A stretch of DNA of 7,990 nucleotides, taken from assembly GCA_002383105.1 (NCBI GenBank), contig DFXC01000011.1, positions 7,143 through 15,132 of the forward strand. Reading direction: 5' to 3'. The notes under the pieces are model-generated. The model was not told the DNA's origin. It saw only the letters and a list, made by a program, of their open reading frames with translations, and did no database searches. This DNA comes from Hyphomicrobiaceae bacterium UBA4118. GTDB taxonomy: Bacteria; Pseudomonadota; Alphaproteobacteria; Rhizobiales; Methyloligellaceae. Both the position numbers and the translations under genes were made by a program. Below are positions 1-6,939 of this stretch, in pieces (position 1 is the first letter of the stretch; each line of letters opens with the position of its first letter).

Positions 1-177
1 GCAGTTTTGGAGTGATGGCGACAGCCTAAGTGTGGGCTCTTCAATTGTCGAGGAGTGAACCGGCCTCAGCTCGACTTCACCCGCCTGGGTAACCCACAGA
101 CCTTAAGCGCGCCCGGCGCGGCGTCCAGCTCGGAAGCCCCTTCCCCTCCTTTGACCCGGCGAGCCCCCTCGCGCGCC
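1..177. other. Unidentified sequence replacing the 3' part of cheR
   Basis: This stretch sits where the catalytic half of cheR should be, and no frame of it resembles CheR. Three short open stretches can be read. On the plus strand, codons from base 2 to a TGA at 56-58 give an 18-residue tail ending SSIVEE. On the minus strand, the cheR frame runs on through an Arg/Gly-rich stretch to a stop near 103. One base out of phase with that, a second minus frame runs to a TGA at 66-68 and ends PRRVKSS. None is a family I recognise. It could be the end of an insertion sequence, a rearrangement breakpoint, or a misjoined contig edge. I found no convincing terminal inverted repeat or target duplication in the part that is visible. 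Confidence 0.4.
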
Positions 178-507
178 TGCCGCGGCGCACCAGACCCTGA
201 TGCGGCGCGAGACCTCCCGCTTCGCCATCAGTTTCGGCAGCATCACGTCGATGAAATAGTTGAACGGCGCCTTGTCGCGGAAGAAGTAGGACTCCTGCAC
301 CGTCACGGCCTGTGCGACGCGCGTGCGCAAGACATGGGAGTCAGGCTTCATCAGGGCGAGCGCGAGATGCGATAGGGACGGCAGCTCGAACTCCTTGAGC
401 AGGGGCCTGAGCTTCCCTTCGAGCATTTCCTGCTTGTCTTCGCCGAGATTGAGGCCGGAGCGCTCCTTCAGGATCCTGCGCAACAGACCGAATTCATGCA
501 CCATCAT
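103..507 (-). CDS. cheR: Truncated chemotaxis methyltransferase CheR (N-terminal part only)
   Basis: Intact CheR uses S-adenosylmethionine to methylate glutamates on chemoreceptors. Residues 1-109 look like CheR: the N-terminal helical domain (GLLRRILKERSGLNL, then KQEMLEGKLRPLL), the TVQESYFFRDKAPFNYF stretch equivalent to the usual TTNxTxFFR segment, and the first beta strand RIRVWCAA. In full-length CheR that strand leads straight into the AASTGxEPYS SAM-binding motif. Here it is followed by about 25 Arg/Gly-rich residues and a stop, giving 134 aa against a usual 270-300. The SAM-binding and catalytic core is absent, so the product should not be an active methyltransferase and the gene is probably a pseudogene or an assembly break. 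Two adjacent ATG codons start at 507 and 504. GGAGAG at 513-518 lies 5 or 8 nt upstream of them. The start overlaps the end of cheB, as expected for a coupled operon gene. Confidence 0.8.
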   Translation of the reverse strand: MMVHEFGLLRRILKERSGLNLGEDKQEMLEGKLRPLLKEFELPSLSHLALALMKPDSHVLRTRVAQAVTVQESYFFRDKAPFNYFIDVMLPKLMAKREVSRRIRVWCAAAGARGGSPGQRRGRGFRAGRRAGRA

Positions 508-1657
508 GGCCGCTCTCCGCGCACGAGCTTGGAAGCGGCCTCGGCAATCCCGCCGCGCAGGCGCCGACAGCGGCGGCGGCGCCGGGCATGCCCCATACCA
601 CGCTCGAGGCCTCGTCTTGGGCGATCACGCTGCCGCCGGCATCGGCAATGGCCCGCGCCCCGGCTGCTCCGTCATAGCCCATGCCGGTCAGCACGATGCC
701 GAGCGCGGCGGGCCCGAAAGTGGCGGCGACGCTCGCGAACATGGGGTCGACCGCCGGCCGGCAGAAATGCACTGGCGGCTCGCCGCTGATGCGTATCGTG
801 GGCGCCTTGGGGCGACCCACCGTCATATGATGGTTACCGGGCGCCACGTAGATCGCGCCGGGCTTGAGCGGCTCACCGTCTATCCCCTCCTTGGTCTCGC
901 GCCCGGTGGCCTTGGCCAGCCGCTCGGCGAGGATCGTGGTGAACACCGGCGGCATGTGCTGCGCCACGAGGACGGGAACCCGCGAAAGGGACGGCGAAAG
1001 CGCGCCGAGAAGGCTCGCCAGCACCTGCGGTCCGCCGGTCGAGCTTCCGATCGCGATCACCCGCGGCGGCACCATGGAAAAGGGGCGCTGCTTGAAGGCG
1101 AGCAACCCCTTGGGGATTTCGGCCCGGGCCGCATCGCCGGCGACGAGGCGCGCTTCCTCGTGCGGCGCCGAGCGCCGCGTGCGCGCCCGCCCGAGCGCCT
1201 TGATCTTGCGAATCACCTCGCTGCGGAAGTCGAGCGAGGTAGTGATCTCGCGATTTGAGTCGGGCTTCGGCAGATAGTCCAAGGCGCCGAGCGACAAGGC
1301 CTTGAAGCTGATCTCCGCATTGCGCTTGGTGAGGGTGGAGACCACCAGCACGCGCACGTCAGGCCGCGCCCGCAGCAGGAGGGGCAGCGCCTCGAGCCCA
1401 TCCATCACCGGCATCTCGATGTCGAGCAGAATGATGTCGGGGGCGCTCCGCGCCACATCCTCCACGGCCTGCCTGCCATTGGCATGACGCGCGACCGTCT
1501 CGAGCCCGGCCTCCTCGCCGATCCAGCGCGAGACGAGGCCCCGCACGACCGCCGAATCGTCGACGATCATCACTCTGATGGGTTTCTCGCCGAGCAACGG
1601 CGTGGCCTCGGCTGGCGCCGGGCCATGCACGCTCGCTCCCTGACCAAGCATGGTCAT
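494..1657 (-). CDS. cheB: CheB, receptor protein-glutamate methylesterase/deamidase response regulator
   Basis: CheB removes methyl groups from chemoreceptor glutamates (and deamidates glutamines) when phosphorylated by CheA. The 387-aa product has an N-terminal receiver (about 27-145) with acidic residues D33 and D34, phospho-acceptor D79 in LLDIEMPVMDG, and K131 in YLPKP. A linker of about 50 residues leads to the methylesterase domain (about 198-370). Its catalytic triad is visible: S206 in GSSTGG, H234 in AQHMPP and D329 in GMGYDG. It starts 8 nt after the cheY stop, with only a weak ribosome site, which suggests coupled translation. The last 15-17 residues look wrong. A shift of one base within about 541-551 gives the ending AASKLVRGERP and a stop at 504-506 that forms an ATGA overlap with cheR. 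The catalytic residues all lie before the suspected frameshift, so activity may survive. Confidence 0.95.
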   Translation of the reverse strand: MTMLGQGASVHGPAPAEATPLLGEKPIRVMIVDDSAVVRGLVSRWIGEEAGLETVARHANGRQAVEDVARSAPDIILLDIEMPVMDGLEALPLLLRARPDVRVLVVSTLTKRNAEISFKALSLGALDYLPKPDSNREITTSLDFRSEVIRKIKALGRARTRRSAPHEEARLVAGDAARAEIPKGLLAFKQRPFSMVPPRVIAIGSSTGGPQVLASLLGALSPSLSRVPVLVAQHMPPVFTTILAERLAKATGRETKEGIDGEPLKPGAIYVAPGNHHMTVGRPKAPTIRISGEPPVHFCRPAVDPMFASVAATFGPAALGIVLTGMGYDGAAGARAIADAGGSVIAQDEASSVVWGMPGAAAAVGACAAGLPRPLPSSCAESGHDGA

Positions 1658-1665
1658 GCCGGGCT

Positions 1666-2031
<366 letters not shown>

Positions 2032-2049
2032 GCGTTCCTTCCTCCGCTT

Positions 2050-2067
2050 GCCGTCATCTTTGACGGC
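2050..2067 (-). other. Intercistronic hairpin between cheW and cheY
   Basis: A perfect 7-bp inverted repeat, GCCGTCA and TGACGGC, is separated by a 4-nt loop in the 38-nt gap between the cheW stop and the cheY start. On the transcribed minus strand it lies just before the GGAGGAAGG ribosome site of cheY. There is no U-tract after it, so it is not a standard intrinsic terminator. It could be an mRNA processing or stabilising structure, or could tune cheY translation. The hairpin is seen directly; any function is inference. Confidence 0.5.
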
Positions 2068-2069
2068 GA

Positions 2070-2540
2070 TTAGGCAGCGACGCCGAACTGACCGAGATCC
2101 AGCACCTTGTCGACATCGAGCACGACCATGAGGCCGGCGTCGAGCCGGTGGACGCCGGCGCAGACTTGGCCCCAGCGCTGATCGAGATTGACGGGATTGG
2201 TCTCGTAGCTTGAGCGCTTGAGCCGCAGCACGGCGCCGACCTGATCGACGATGAGGCCGTAAAGCTCGCCGCGTTCCTCGATGCCGACCGCGACCGGAGC
2301 CCCTCCGTCGGCACGCGGCGGCAGCCCAAGGCGCCGGCGGAGATCGATGGCCGTGACGATGCGGCCGCGGAGATTGAGCAGACCCGCCACTTCGGGCGGC
2401 GCGAGCGGCACCTGCGACAGCCCGCGCGGCACGAACACGTCGCGCACCCGGTCGAGCCTCAAGCCGAACAGCTGGCCCCCGGCCACCACGGTAACGAAAC
2501 CTTCGGTCGCCTGTTCAAACTCGTTCTCCTCTGCGCTCAT
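2070..2540 (-). CDS. cheW: CheW chemotaxis coupling protein
   Basis: CheW is the scaffold that couples chemoreceptor tips to the CheA regulatory domain at the inner face of the membrane. The 156-aa protein is a single CheW domain of ordinary length. It shows the family pattern FGLRLDRVRDVF near residues 25-36, then EVAGLLNLRGRIVTAIDLRRRLGL around 50-73 and a C-terminal VVLDVDKVLDL strand. I chose the ATG at 2540 because it overlaps the cheA stop as ATGA, the classic coupled arrangement. An in-frame ATG at 2567 would add nine residues lying inside the cheA coding sequence that do not resemble CheW. Confidence 0.93.
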   Translation of the reverse strand: MSAEENEFEQATEGFVTVVAGGQLFGLRLDRVRDVFVPRGLSQVPLAPPEVAGLLNLRGRIVTAIDLRRRLGLPPRADGGAPVAVGIEERGELYGLIVDQVGAVLRLKRSSYETNPVNLDQRWGQVCAGVHRLDAGLMVVLDVDKVLDLGQFGVAA

Positions 2541-5179
2541 GCGGCCACTCCCCACTGTCTGCAACACTCCTGAAGCGTGGTCATGAGCTTCTGCCGGTCG
2601 AACTTGCCGACATAGCTCACGAACCCGGCCACGCGGCTCTTCTCCACGAGAAGCGGGCTCGAATGGGAGGAGAGCGCGATCAGCGGGATCTTCCCCCAGT
2701 CTGGGTCGGCCTTGATGCGCTCGGCGAACGTGATGCCGTCCATCCCGGGCATATCGAGATCGCTGACGATGAGCTCGAACGATGCGCCCTTCTCCTTGAG
2801 CGCGAGAGCCTCCTCGGCGGACGCGGCGAGCGTGACGGCGTAGCCGCTTGCCGCAAGCAGCGGCGCCAGCATGTTGCGGAAAAATTGGCTGTCATCGACG
2901 AGGAGAAGCCTGACCTCGCGCGACGCTTCCTCGGGCTTTGCGGCGAGCCGCTCGCCGAGGCCCCTTCCGAGATAGTGCGAGACATCCACGATCTCGACGG
3001 CCTTGCCCTTGATGATGGCGGCGCCGATCGTCCCCGGCGCCTCTGAGTGGAGCTCAATGTCGAGCCGTTCCTCGACGATGTCGACGATCTCGTCGATGGC
3101 GAGCCCGACGGGGCGGCCGCCTTCGGTGAACACCAGCACCGGCTGCACGCCGTCGTCGCGCTTTGCGCGCTCCGCATCGATATAGACGAGCGGCATCAAG
3201 GCGCCGCGGTACTGCACCACGTCCTCGTCGTTGCAGCGCTCGATGACGCCGAGATCGATCTCCTCGAGCCGGGTGATGAGCGAGAGCGGCACCGCTTTCG
3301 GCGCCGGAGAGCCTGCGCGGAACAGGAGCAACGCCGTCTTGCCTTCGTTGGCCACCGTCGCCGAAGCGGTCACGGCGTTGGCCGCCTCGCCCGCTTGCCC
3401 CGCGACCGAGCCAACCATCGAGCCGAGCGCATTCGGGTCGATGATCATGATGACGCTGCCGTCGCCGAGAATGGTGTTGCCCGAGAACATGGTGACATCG
3501 CGCAGGAGGCTTGACATCGGCTTCACCACGATCTCCTCGGTGCGGAACACGCTGTCGACCAGCACGCCGAACAGCGTCGCTCCGATCTGGATGACCACGA
3601 CGGTGAGGATGTTGTTGGCGACCCGCTCAAGCGTGGTGCTGGCGCCTTCAAGATGCAGGAGTTGAGCCAGGTCGAGAAGCGGCAGGAGCTTGTCGCGCAA
3701 GCGGACCACCGCCGTATCGTTGATCAGCTCGATTTGGTGCCCGGACGCCTTGCCCGTTCGGACGAGCTCGACCACGCCGTATTGCGGGATGGCGAAGCGG
3801 TGGCCTAAGGCCTCGACGATCAAGGCCGCCATGATCGCAAGCGTCAGCGGGATCTTGATGATGAAGGTGGTGCCCGCCGGCGAGGTCGACTTGAGCTCGA
3901 CGGTGCCGCCGATCAGCTCGATATTGTTGCGCACCACGTCCATGCCGACGCCGCGGCCCGACACTTCGCTGATGGCGTTGACGGTGGAGAAGCCCGCCCT
4001 GAAGATGAACTTGTTGGTGTCGAGGTCGCTCAAGCGGTCGAGATCGGCCGGCGTGGCGAGGCCATTCTCGATGGCTTTGGCGCGAATCTTCTGGACGTCG
4101 AGCCCGCGTCCGTCATCGGCCACCTCGATGACGATATAGCCCCCTTGCTGATAGGCGCTGAGCTTGATCCGCCCGGTCTCCGGCTTGCCGGCCGCGACCC
4201 GTGCGGCCGGGGATTCGAGCCCGTGATCGGCCGAGTTGCGGACCATGTGGGTGAGCGGGTCCTTGATCATCTCAAGCACCTGCCGGTCGAGCTCGGTCTG
4301 GCCTCCGGTCATGTCGAGTTCGATCTTCTTATCGAGCTCGAGCGACAGCTCGCGCACCAGCCGTGGCAGCTTCTGCCAGGCATTGGCGATCGGCTGCATG
4401 CGCGCCTTCATGATGCCTTCCTGCAGCTCGGCAGTGACGCTGGAAAGGCGCTGCAAGGGAGTCTTGAACTCGCTCTCGCCGGTGCGGCGCACGAGATCGA
4501 GCAGCTGATTGCGGGTCAGCACGAGCTCGCTCACCGTCGTCATCAGATGCTCGAGCGTGTCGACGCTCACCCGCACGGTCTGCGCACGGGCTTGCGTCTC
4601 CTTGCCGTTGCCATCGGGAGCGCTTGCGCCATTGGTCGCGGACCGGGTCACGGGCTCGGCCGCTTCGGGCTCAGGGTCCGCGCGCCAGGCGCGCTCGATC
4701 TCCTCGAGCGCGGCCTGCACGGGCGGCCGGCCCCTACCCTGGCTCTCGGCTGCGCCCCGAGCGTGGCCGAACCTCTCGTCGACGACGGGCGGCGCGGCGT
4801 CCGGTTCCCCCAGAGCGAGCGTCTGCAATCTGCCGATCAGATCGACGTCGGAGCCGGGGGGCTCGGCGCCATCGCGCTCAAGCCCGGCCAGGATCTGCTT
4901 GATCCGGTCAATGCTGGCGAGGATGACGCTGACGCCCTCGACGGTGACGGGAGCGCCGTCGCGGTATTGGCCCATGAGCGTCTCGGCGGCATGGGCGAGC
5001 TTGGCGAGCCGGTTCAGCCCGAGAAAGCCGCAAGTGCCTTTGACGGTATGGACCAGCCGGAAGATGGTGTTGAGCATCTCGGCATTGTTCGGCTCCTGCT
5101 CGAAGCGCACGAGCTCGACATCGAGCTGATCGAGACCCTCGCCGGTCTCGGTCAGGAATTCACCCAAAAGCTCGTCCAT
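2537..5179 (-). CDS. cheA: CheA hybrid chemotaxis histidine kinase with extra CheW-like domain and C-terminal receiver
   Basis: CheA is the cytoplasmic kinase of the chemoreceptor array; it autophosphorylates a histidine and passes phosphate to CheY and CheB. The 880-aa protein begins with an HPt (P1) domain, with phospho-accepting H44 in LVHTVKGTCGFLG. A long Ala/Pro/Glu-rich linker (about 120-200) shows no obvious P2 CheY-binding domain. The P3 dimerisation helices follow (about 200-270), then the ATPase domain with N-box N315 (HMVRNSADHG), G1 DDGRG (355-359) and G2 GRGVGMD (408-414). The P5 CheW-like domain spans about 445-590. A second CheW-like domain appears at about 612-740, and a receiver at about 755-880 with D762, D763, phospho-acceptor D807 in SDLDMPGMDG, and K859. 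Classical CheA proteins are near 650 aa and lack the last two modules. The ATG at 5179 follows a G-rich ribosome site; the stop overlaps cheW. Confidence 0.95.
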   Translation of the reverse strand: MDELLGEFLTETGEGLDQLDVELVRFEQEPNNAEMLNTIFRLVHTVKGTCGFLGLNRLAKLAHAAETLMGQYRDGAPVTVEGVSVILASIDRIKQILAGLERDGAEPPGSDVDLIGRLQTLALGEPDAAPPVVDERFGHARGAAESQGRGRPPVQAALEEIERAWRADPEPEAAEPVTRSATNGASAPDGNGKETQARAQTVRVSVDTLEHLMTTVSELVLTRNQLLDLVRRTGESEFKTPLQRLSSVTAELQEGIMKARMQPIANAWQKLPRLVRELSLELDKKIELDMTGGQTELDRQVLEMIKDPLTHMVRNSADHGLESPAARVAAGKPETGRIKLSAYQQGGYIVIEVADDGRGLDVQKIRAKAIENGLATPADLDRLSDLDTNKFIFRAGFSTVNAISEVSGRGVGMDVVRNNIELIGGTVELKSTSPAGTTFIIKIPLTLAIMAALIVEALGHRFAIPQYGVVELVRTGKASGHQIELINDTAVVRLRDKLLPLLDLAQLLHLEGASTTLERVANNILTVVVIQIGATLFGVLVDSVFRTEEIVVKPMSSLLRDVTMFSGNTILGDGSVIMIIDPNALGSMVGSVAGQAGEAANAVTASATVANEGKTALLLFRAGSPAPKAVPLSLITRLEEIDLGVIERCNDEDVVQYRGALMPLVYIDAERAKRDDGVQPVLVFTEGGRPVGLAIDEIVDIVEERLDIELHSEAPGTIGAAIIKGKAVEIVDVSHYLGRGLGERLAAKPEEASREVRLLLVDDSQFFRNMLAPLLAASGYAVTLAASAEEALALKEKGASFELIVSDLDMPGMDGITFAERIKADPDWGKIPLIALSSHSSPLLVEKSRVAGFVSYVGKFDRQKLMTTLQECCRQWGVAA

Positions 5180-5255
5180 CGCCCACCCCCGGCGCGAATC
5201 AGAGGCGCTCTCGCCCCACGCCTTCGCGCCTTAGAAGGAGATTGTCTGAACTCTG

Positions 5256-5271
5256 GTTTACGTTCCGTTGA
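5256..5271. promoter_or_regulatory. Weak CtrA-box-like motif upstream of cheA
   Basis: Within the 132-bp gap between chpT and cheA, the plus strand reads GTTTA, seven bases, then TTGA. Each half differs by one base from the alphaproteobacterial CtrA consensus (G)TTAA-N7-TTAA. The position, about 80 bp before the cheA start, would suit a regulator of a cheA promoter, and CtrA control of motility genes is established in this class. The match is imperfect, and chance is a real alternative. No clear sigma-70 promoter was found in the same gap. Confidence 0.2.
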
Positions 5272-5311
5272 CCAGCGCGACGATTTCGCCTTGGAGCGGC
5301 GATTTCTCAGG

Positions 5312-5953
5312 TCATGCCGCCTTGAACTCGACCTCCCCCTCGCGCGCTTCGGCCGTCACGGTCATGCCCGCTGCCGCCGCCACCCGGCTTGCGTAGTAAG
5401 GCTGGATCGAGTGGGCATCGACGGTGACCCCGTTGGCCCCCGACAGCAGCAGGCTCCTCACCTGGTCGGTCAGCCGCGCGGCATCCCCCTTGGCCCGCAC
5501 GATGAAATTGACGTTTGGAGAGGTGCCGGCGATCTCGACGCTGACCGTGCCCCCACGCGGGAGCGCCACGACCCCGAGCGCCGCCAGGTTGAGCAGGAGC
5601 TTGACCTTGTTCTTCGGCAGCGTCAGCGCCGGCCCTTGCCAGGTCAGCTGATGCTTGCCGCTCCCTTGCATGAACTCGCGGGCGACCTTCTCGGCGTCGC
5701 GGAGGTCGATCTCGGCCCCTGCCGATCCGGCCGCACCGAAGGCAAGCCGTGCAAATTGCAGCTTGGCGGAGGCTTGGAAGGCGCTCTTGCGGATAAGTTC
5801 CATGGCCGCCTCGCGCATCGCCTGGTCGGGCTCTTCGCCGAGCATCTCCAAGCCGTTGGCGATGGCCGCAACGGGATTGATCACGTCGTGACAGATACGG
5901 CTTGAGACGAGCGCAGCAAGCTCAAGGTCGCCGATAGTGGTCGGCTCAGTCAT
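5312..5953 (-). CDS. chpT: ChpT-type histidine phosphotransferase
   Basis: ChpT relays phosphate from the hybrid kinase CckA to the response regulators CtrA and CpdR in alphaproteobacterial cell-cycle control. The 213-aa product begins with a dimerising helical hairpin bearing the phospho-accepting H22 in SSRICHDVINPVAAI. It then has a degenerate kinase-like C-terminal domain (about 85-213) without recognisable ATP-binding N or G boxes, as is typical of this family. The ATG at 5953 is chosen because AAGGAGGAGG (5956-5965) lies immediately upstream. A longer frame starting at 6004 would begin ahead of this site with residues unlike the family. It is the first gene of the minus-strand block, 132 nt before cheA, and is divergent from cysQ. 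I infer that it may serve CtrA signalling, possibly coordinated with this chemotaxis locus. Confidence 0.88.
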   Translation of the reverse strand: MTEPTTIGDLELAALVSSRICHDVINPVAAIANGLEMLGEEPDQAMREAAMELIRKSAFQASAKLQFARLAFGAAGSAGAEIDLRDAEKVAREFMQGSGKHQLTWQGPALTLPKNKVKLLLNLAALGVVALPRGGTVSVEIAGTSPNVNFIVRAKGDAARLTDQVRSLLLSGANGVTVDAHSIQPYYASRVAAAAGMTVTAEAREGEVEFKAA

Positions 5954-5955
5954 GG

Positions 5956-5965
5956 CCTCCTCCTT
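5956..5965 (-). promoter_or_regulatory. Strong ribosome binding site fixing the chpT start
   Basis: On the minus strand AAGGAGGAGG is followed two bases later by the ATG at 5953, with the AAGGAG core 6 nt from the start codon. This near-perfect Shine-Dalgarno sequence decides between the ATG at 5953 and the longer upstream start at 6004. Confidence 0.8.
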
Positions 5966-6096
5966 CGCTTCCGCTCTTTCCAGCGGAGTTGACGTGGCCC
6001 ACACCCGAATTTCTGTTACATGGGGGTCGCGCTTCCGCCTGAAACTGCCGCATCGCGGGCGCGAAACGAATCAACGTCGCAAGAGAGCATTGTGCC

Positions 6097-6939
6097 TTGT
6101 CAGCCCCAAGACACACAACAGCGCCGGTGAGGAGCGCCGGCTTCGACTTCGCCCGCGCCGCATCCCTCCTGACCGATGCCGCTTCCCGGGCCGGCGCCGC
6201 CATCATGGCGCATTTCCACACGAAGGCGGAGGTCGAGCTCAAGGGCGATCTGAGCCCTGTGACGCGCGCCGACCGGGACGCCGACGCCATCATCCTCGAG
6301 GCGCTGCAACGGCTCGCACCCGAGATCCCGGTAGTGTCGGAGGAGGCGCACGGGCCCACCTCAACCCCTCTCGGGGACCGCTTCTTCCTGGTCGATCCCC
6401 TCGACGGCACCAAAGAGTTCATCCAGAGGCGCAGCGACTTCACCGTCAACATTGCGCTCATTGAGGACGGACGCCCGCGCTTCGGCCTCGTCTATGCGCC
6501 GGCCCGCGCGCTCCTTGCCGTGACGATTGCCGAAGGTGAGGCGGTCGGGGCGGAGCTTCCGCCGAACGCGGGCGGCGCCGATCTCCATAGGCTTGAGCGG
6601 AGAAAGCTCAGCGCCCGGGCCGGCAACCCTGACGGCCTGACGGCCCTGGTCAGCCTCTCCCATCTCGACCCCGAGACCGAGGGGTTCCTCGCCAAGCTCA
6701 AAATTGCCGCGCGGTCGGGCGCAGGCTCATCGGTCAAATTCCTCGCCATCGCGCAAGGCGAGGCGGACGTCTATCCCCGGTTTGGGCCAACCATGGAATG
6801 GGACACGGCGGCGGGTCAGGCCGTGCTCGAGGCCGCGGGCGGCAGGGTCGTCACCGTCACTGGCGAACCGCTGCGCTATGGCAAGACCGAACAGGGCTTG
6901 CGCAACCCAAGCTTCATTGCCTGGGGTCGACGGGTCTGA
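6097..6939 (+). CDS. cysQ: CysQ, 3'(2'),5'-bisphosphate nucleotidase
   Basis: CysQ hydrolyses 3'-phosphoadenosine 5'-phosphate (PAP) to AMP and phosphate, clearing an inhibitory by-product of sulfate assimilation. The 280-aa protein belongs to the Mg2+-dependent, Li+-sensitive inositol monophosphatase superfamily. Metal-binding motifs are visible: SEEAHG (81-86), DPLDGTKEFI (100-109, with D100 and D103), and EWDTAAGQAVLEAAGG (234-249, with D236). The CysQ-type lead-in GSSVKFLAIAQGEADVYPR is at 210-228. The start is a TTG at 6097 with AGAGAG (6082-6087) nine bases upstream. An in-frame GTG at 6127 is an alternative but lacks a ribosome site. The gene diverges from chpT across about 143 bp and its 3' end overlaps the convergent DUF2239 gene by 26 bp. 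Nothing suggests a functional tie to chemotaxis. Confidence 0.92.
   Translation: MSAPRHTTAPVRSAGFDFARAASLLTDAASRAGAAIMAHFHTKAEVELKGDLSPVTRADRDADAIILEALQRLAPEIPVVSEEAHGPTSTPLGDRFFLVDPLDGTKEFIQRRSDFTVNIALIEDGRPRFGLVYAPARALLAVTIAEGEAVGAELPPNAGGADLHRLERRKLSARAGNPDGLTALVSLSHLDPETEGFLAKLKIAARSGAGSSVKFLAIAQGEADVYPRFGPTMEWDTAAGQAVLEAAGGRVVTVTGEPLRYGKTEQGLRNPSFIAWGRRV

Noticed and set aside
1..60. Possible IS21-type or other insertion-sequence end
   Set aside because: The impression rests on vague similarity only; no terminal inverted repeats, target duplication or transposase motif can be shown within the window.
55..375. Plus-strand frame crossing the cheR break
   Set aside because: Most of it is antisense to the genuine CheR N-terminal region; the composition is typical of a shadow frame.
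323..1258. 311-codon plus-strand frame opposite cheB
   Set aside because: Arg/Gly/His-rich shadow of the well-supported cheB gene with no ribosome site or family signal.
2541..2567. Longer cheW start at 2567
   Set aside because: The extra nine residues lie in cheA coding sequence, while the ATG at 2540 forms a standard ATGA overlap with the cheA stop.
5281..5311. Short repeat around TCGCC/GGCGA downstream of chpT as a terminator
   Set aside because: The stem is only 5 bp and there is no U-tract on the transcribed strand.
4145..5905. 586-codon plus-strand open frame opposite cheA and chpT
   Set aside because: It is antisense to two genes with clear domains and catalytic residues, has no recognisable motifs, and is explained by GC-rich codon bias leaving the opposite frame open.
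5954..6004. Longer chpT start at 6004
   Set aside because: The strong AAGGAGGAGG site sits right before the ATG at 5953, and the added residues are unlike ChpT.
5989..6019. TTGACG and TGTTAC as a cysQ promoter
   Set aside because: The 19-bp spacing is poor and the -10 is weak; I could not support it over chance.
5946..6461. 171-codon minus-strand frame opposite cysQ
   Set aside because: It lies opposite the metal-binding motifs of cysQ and has no independent support.
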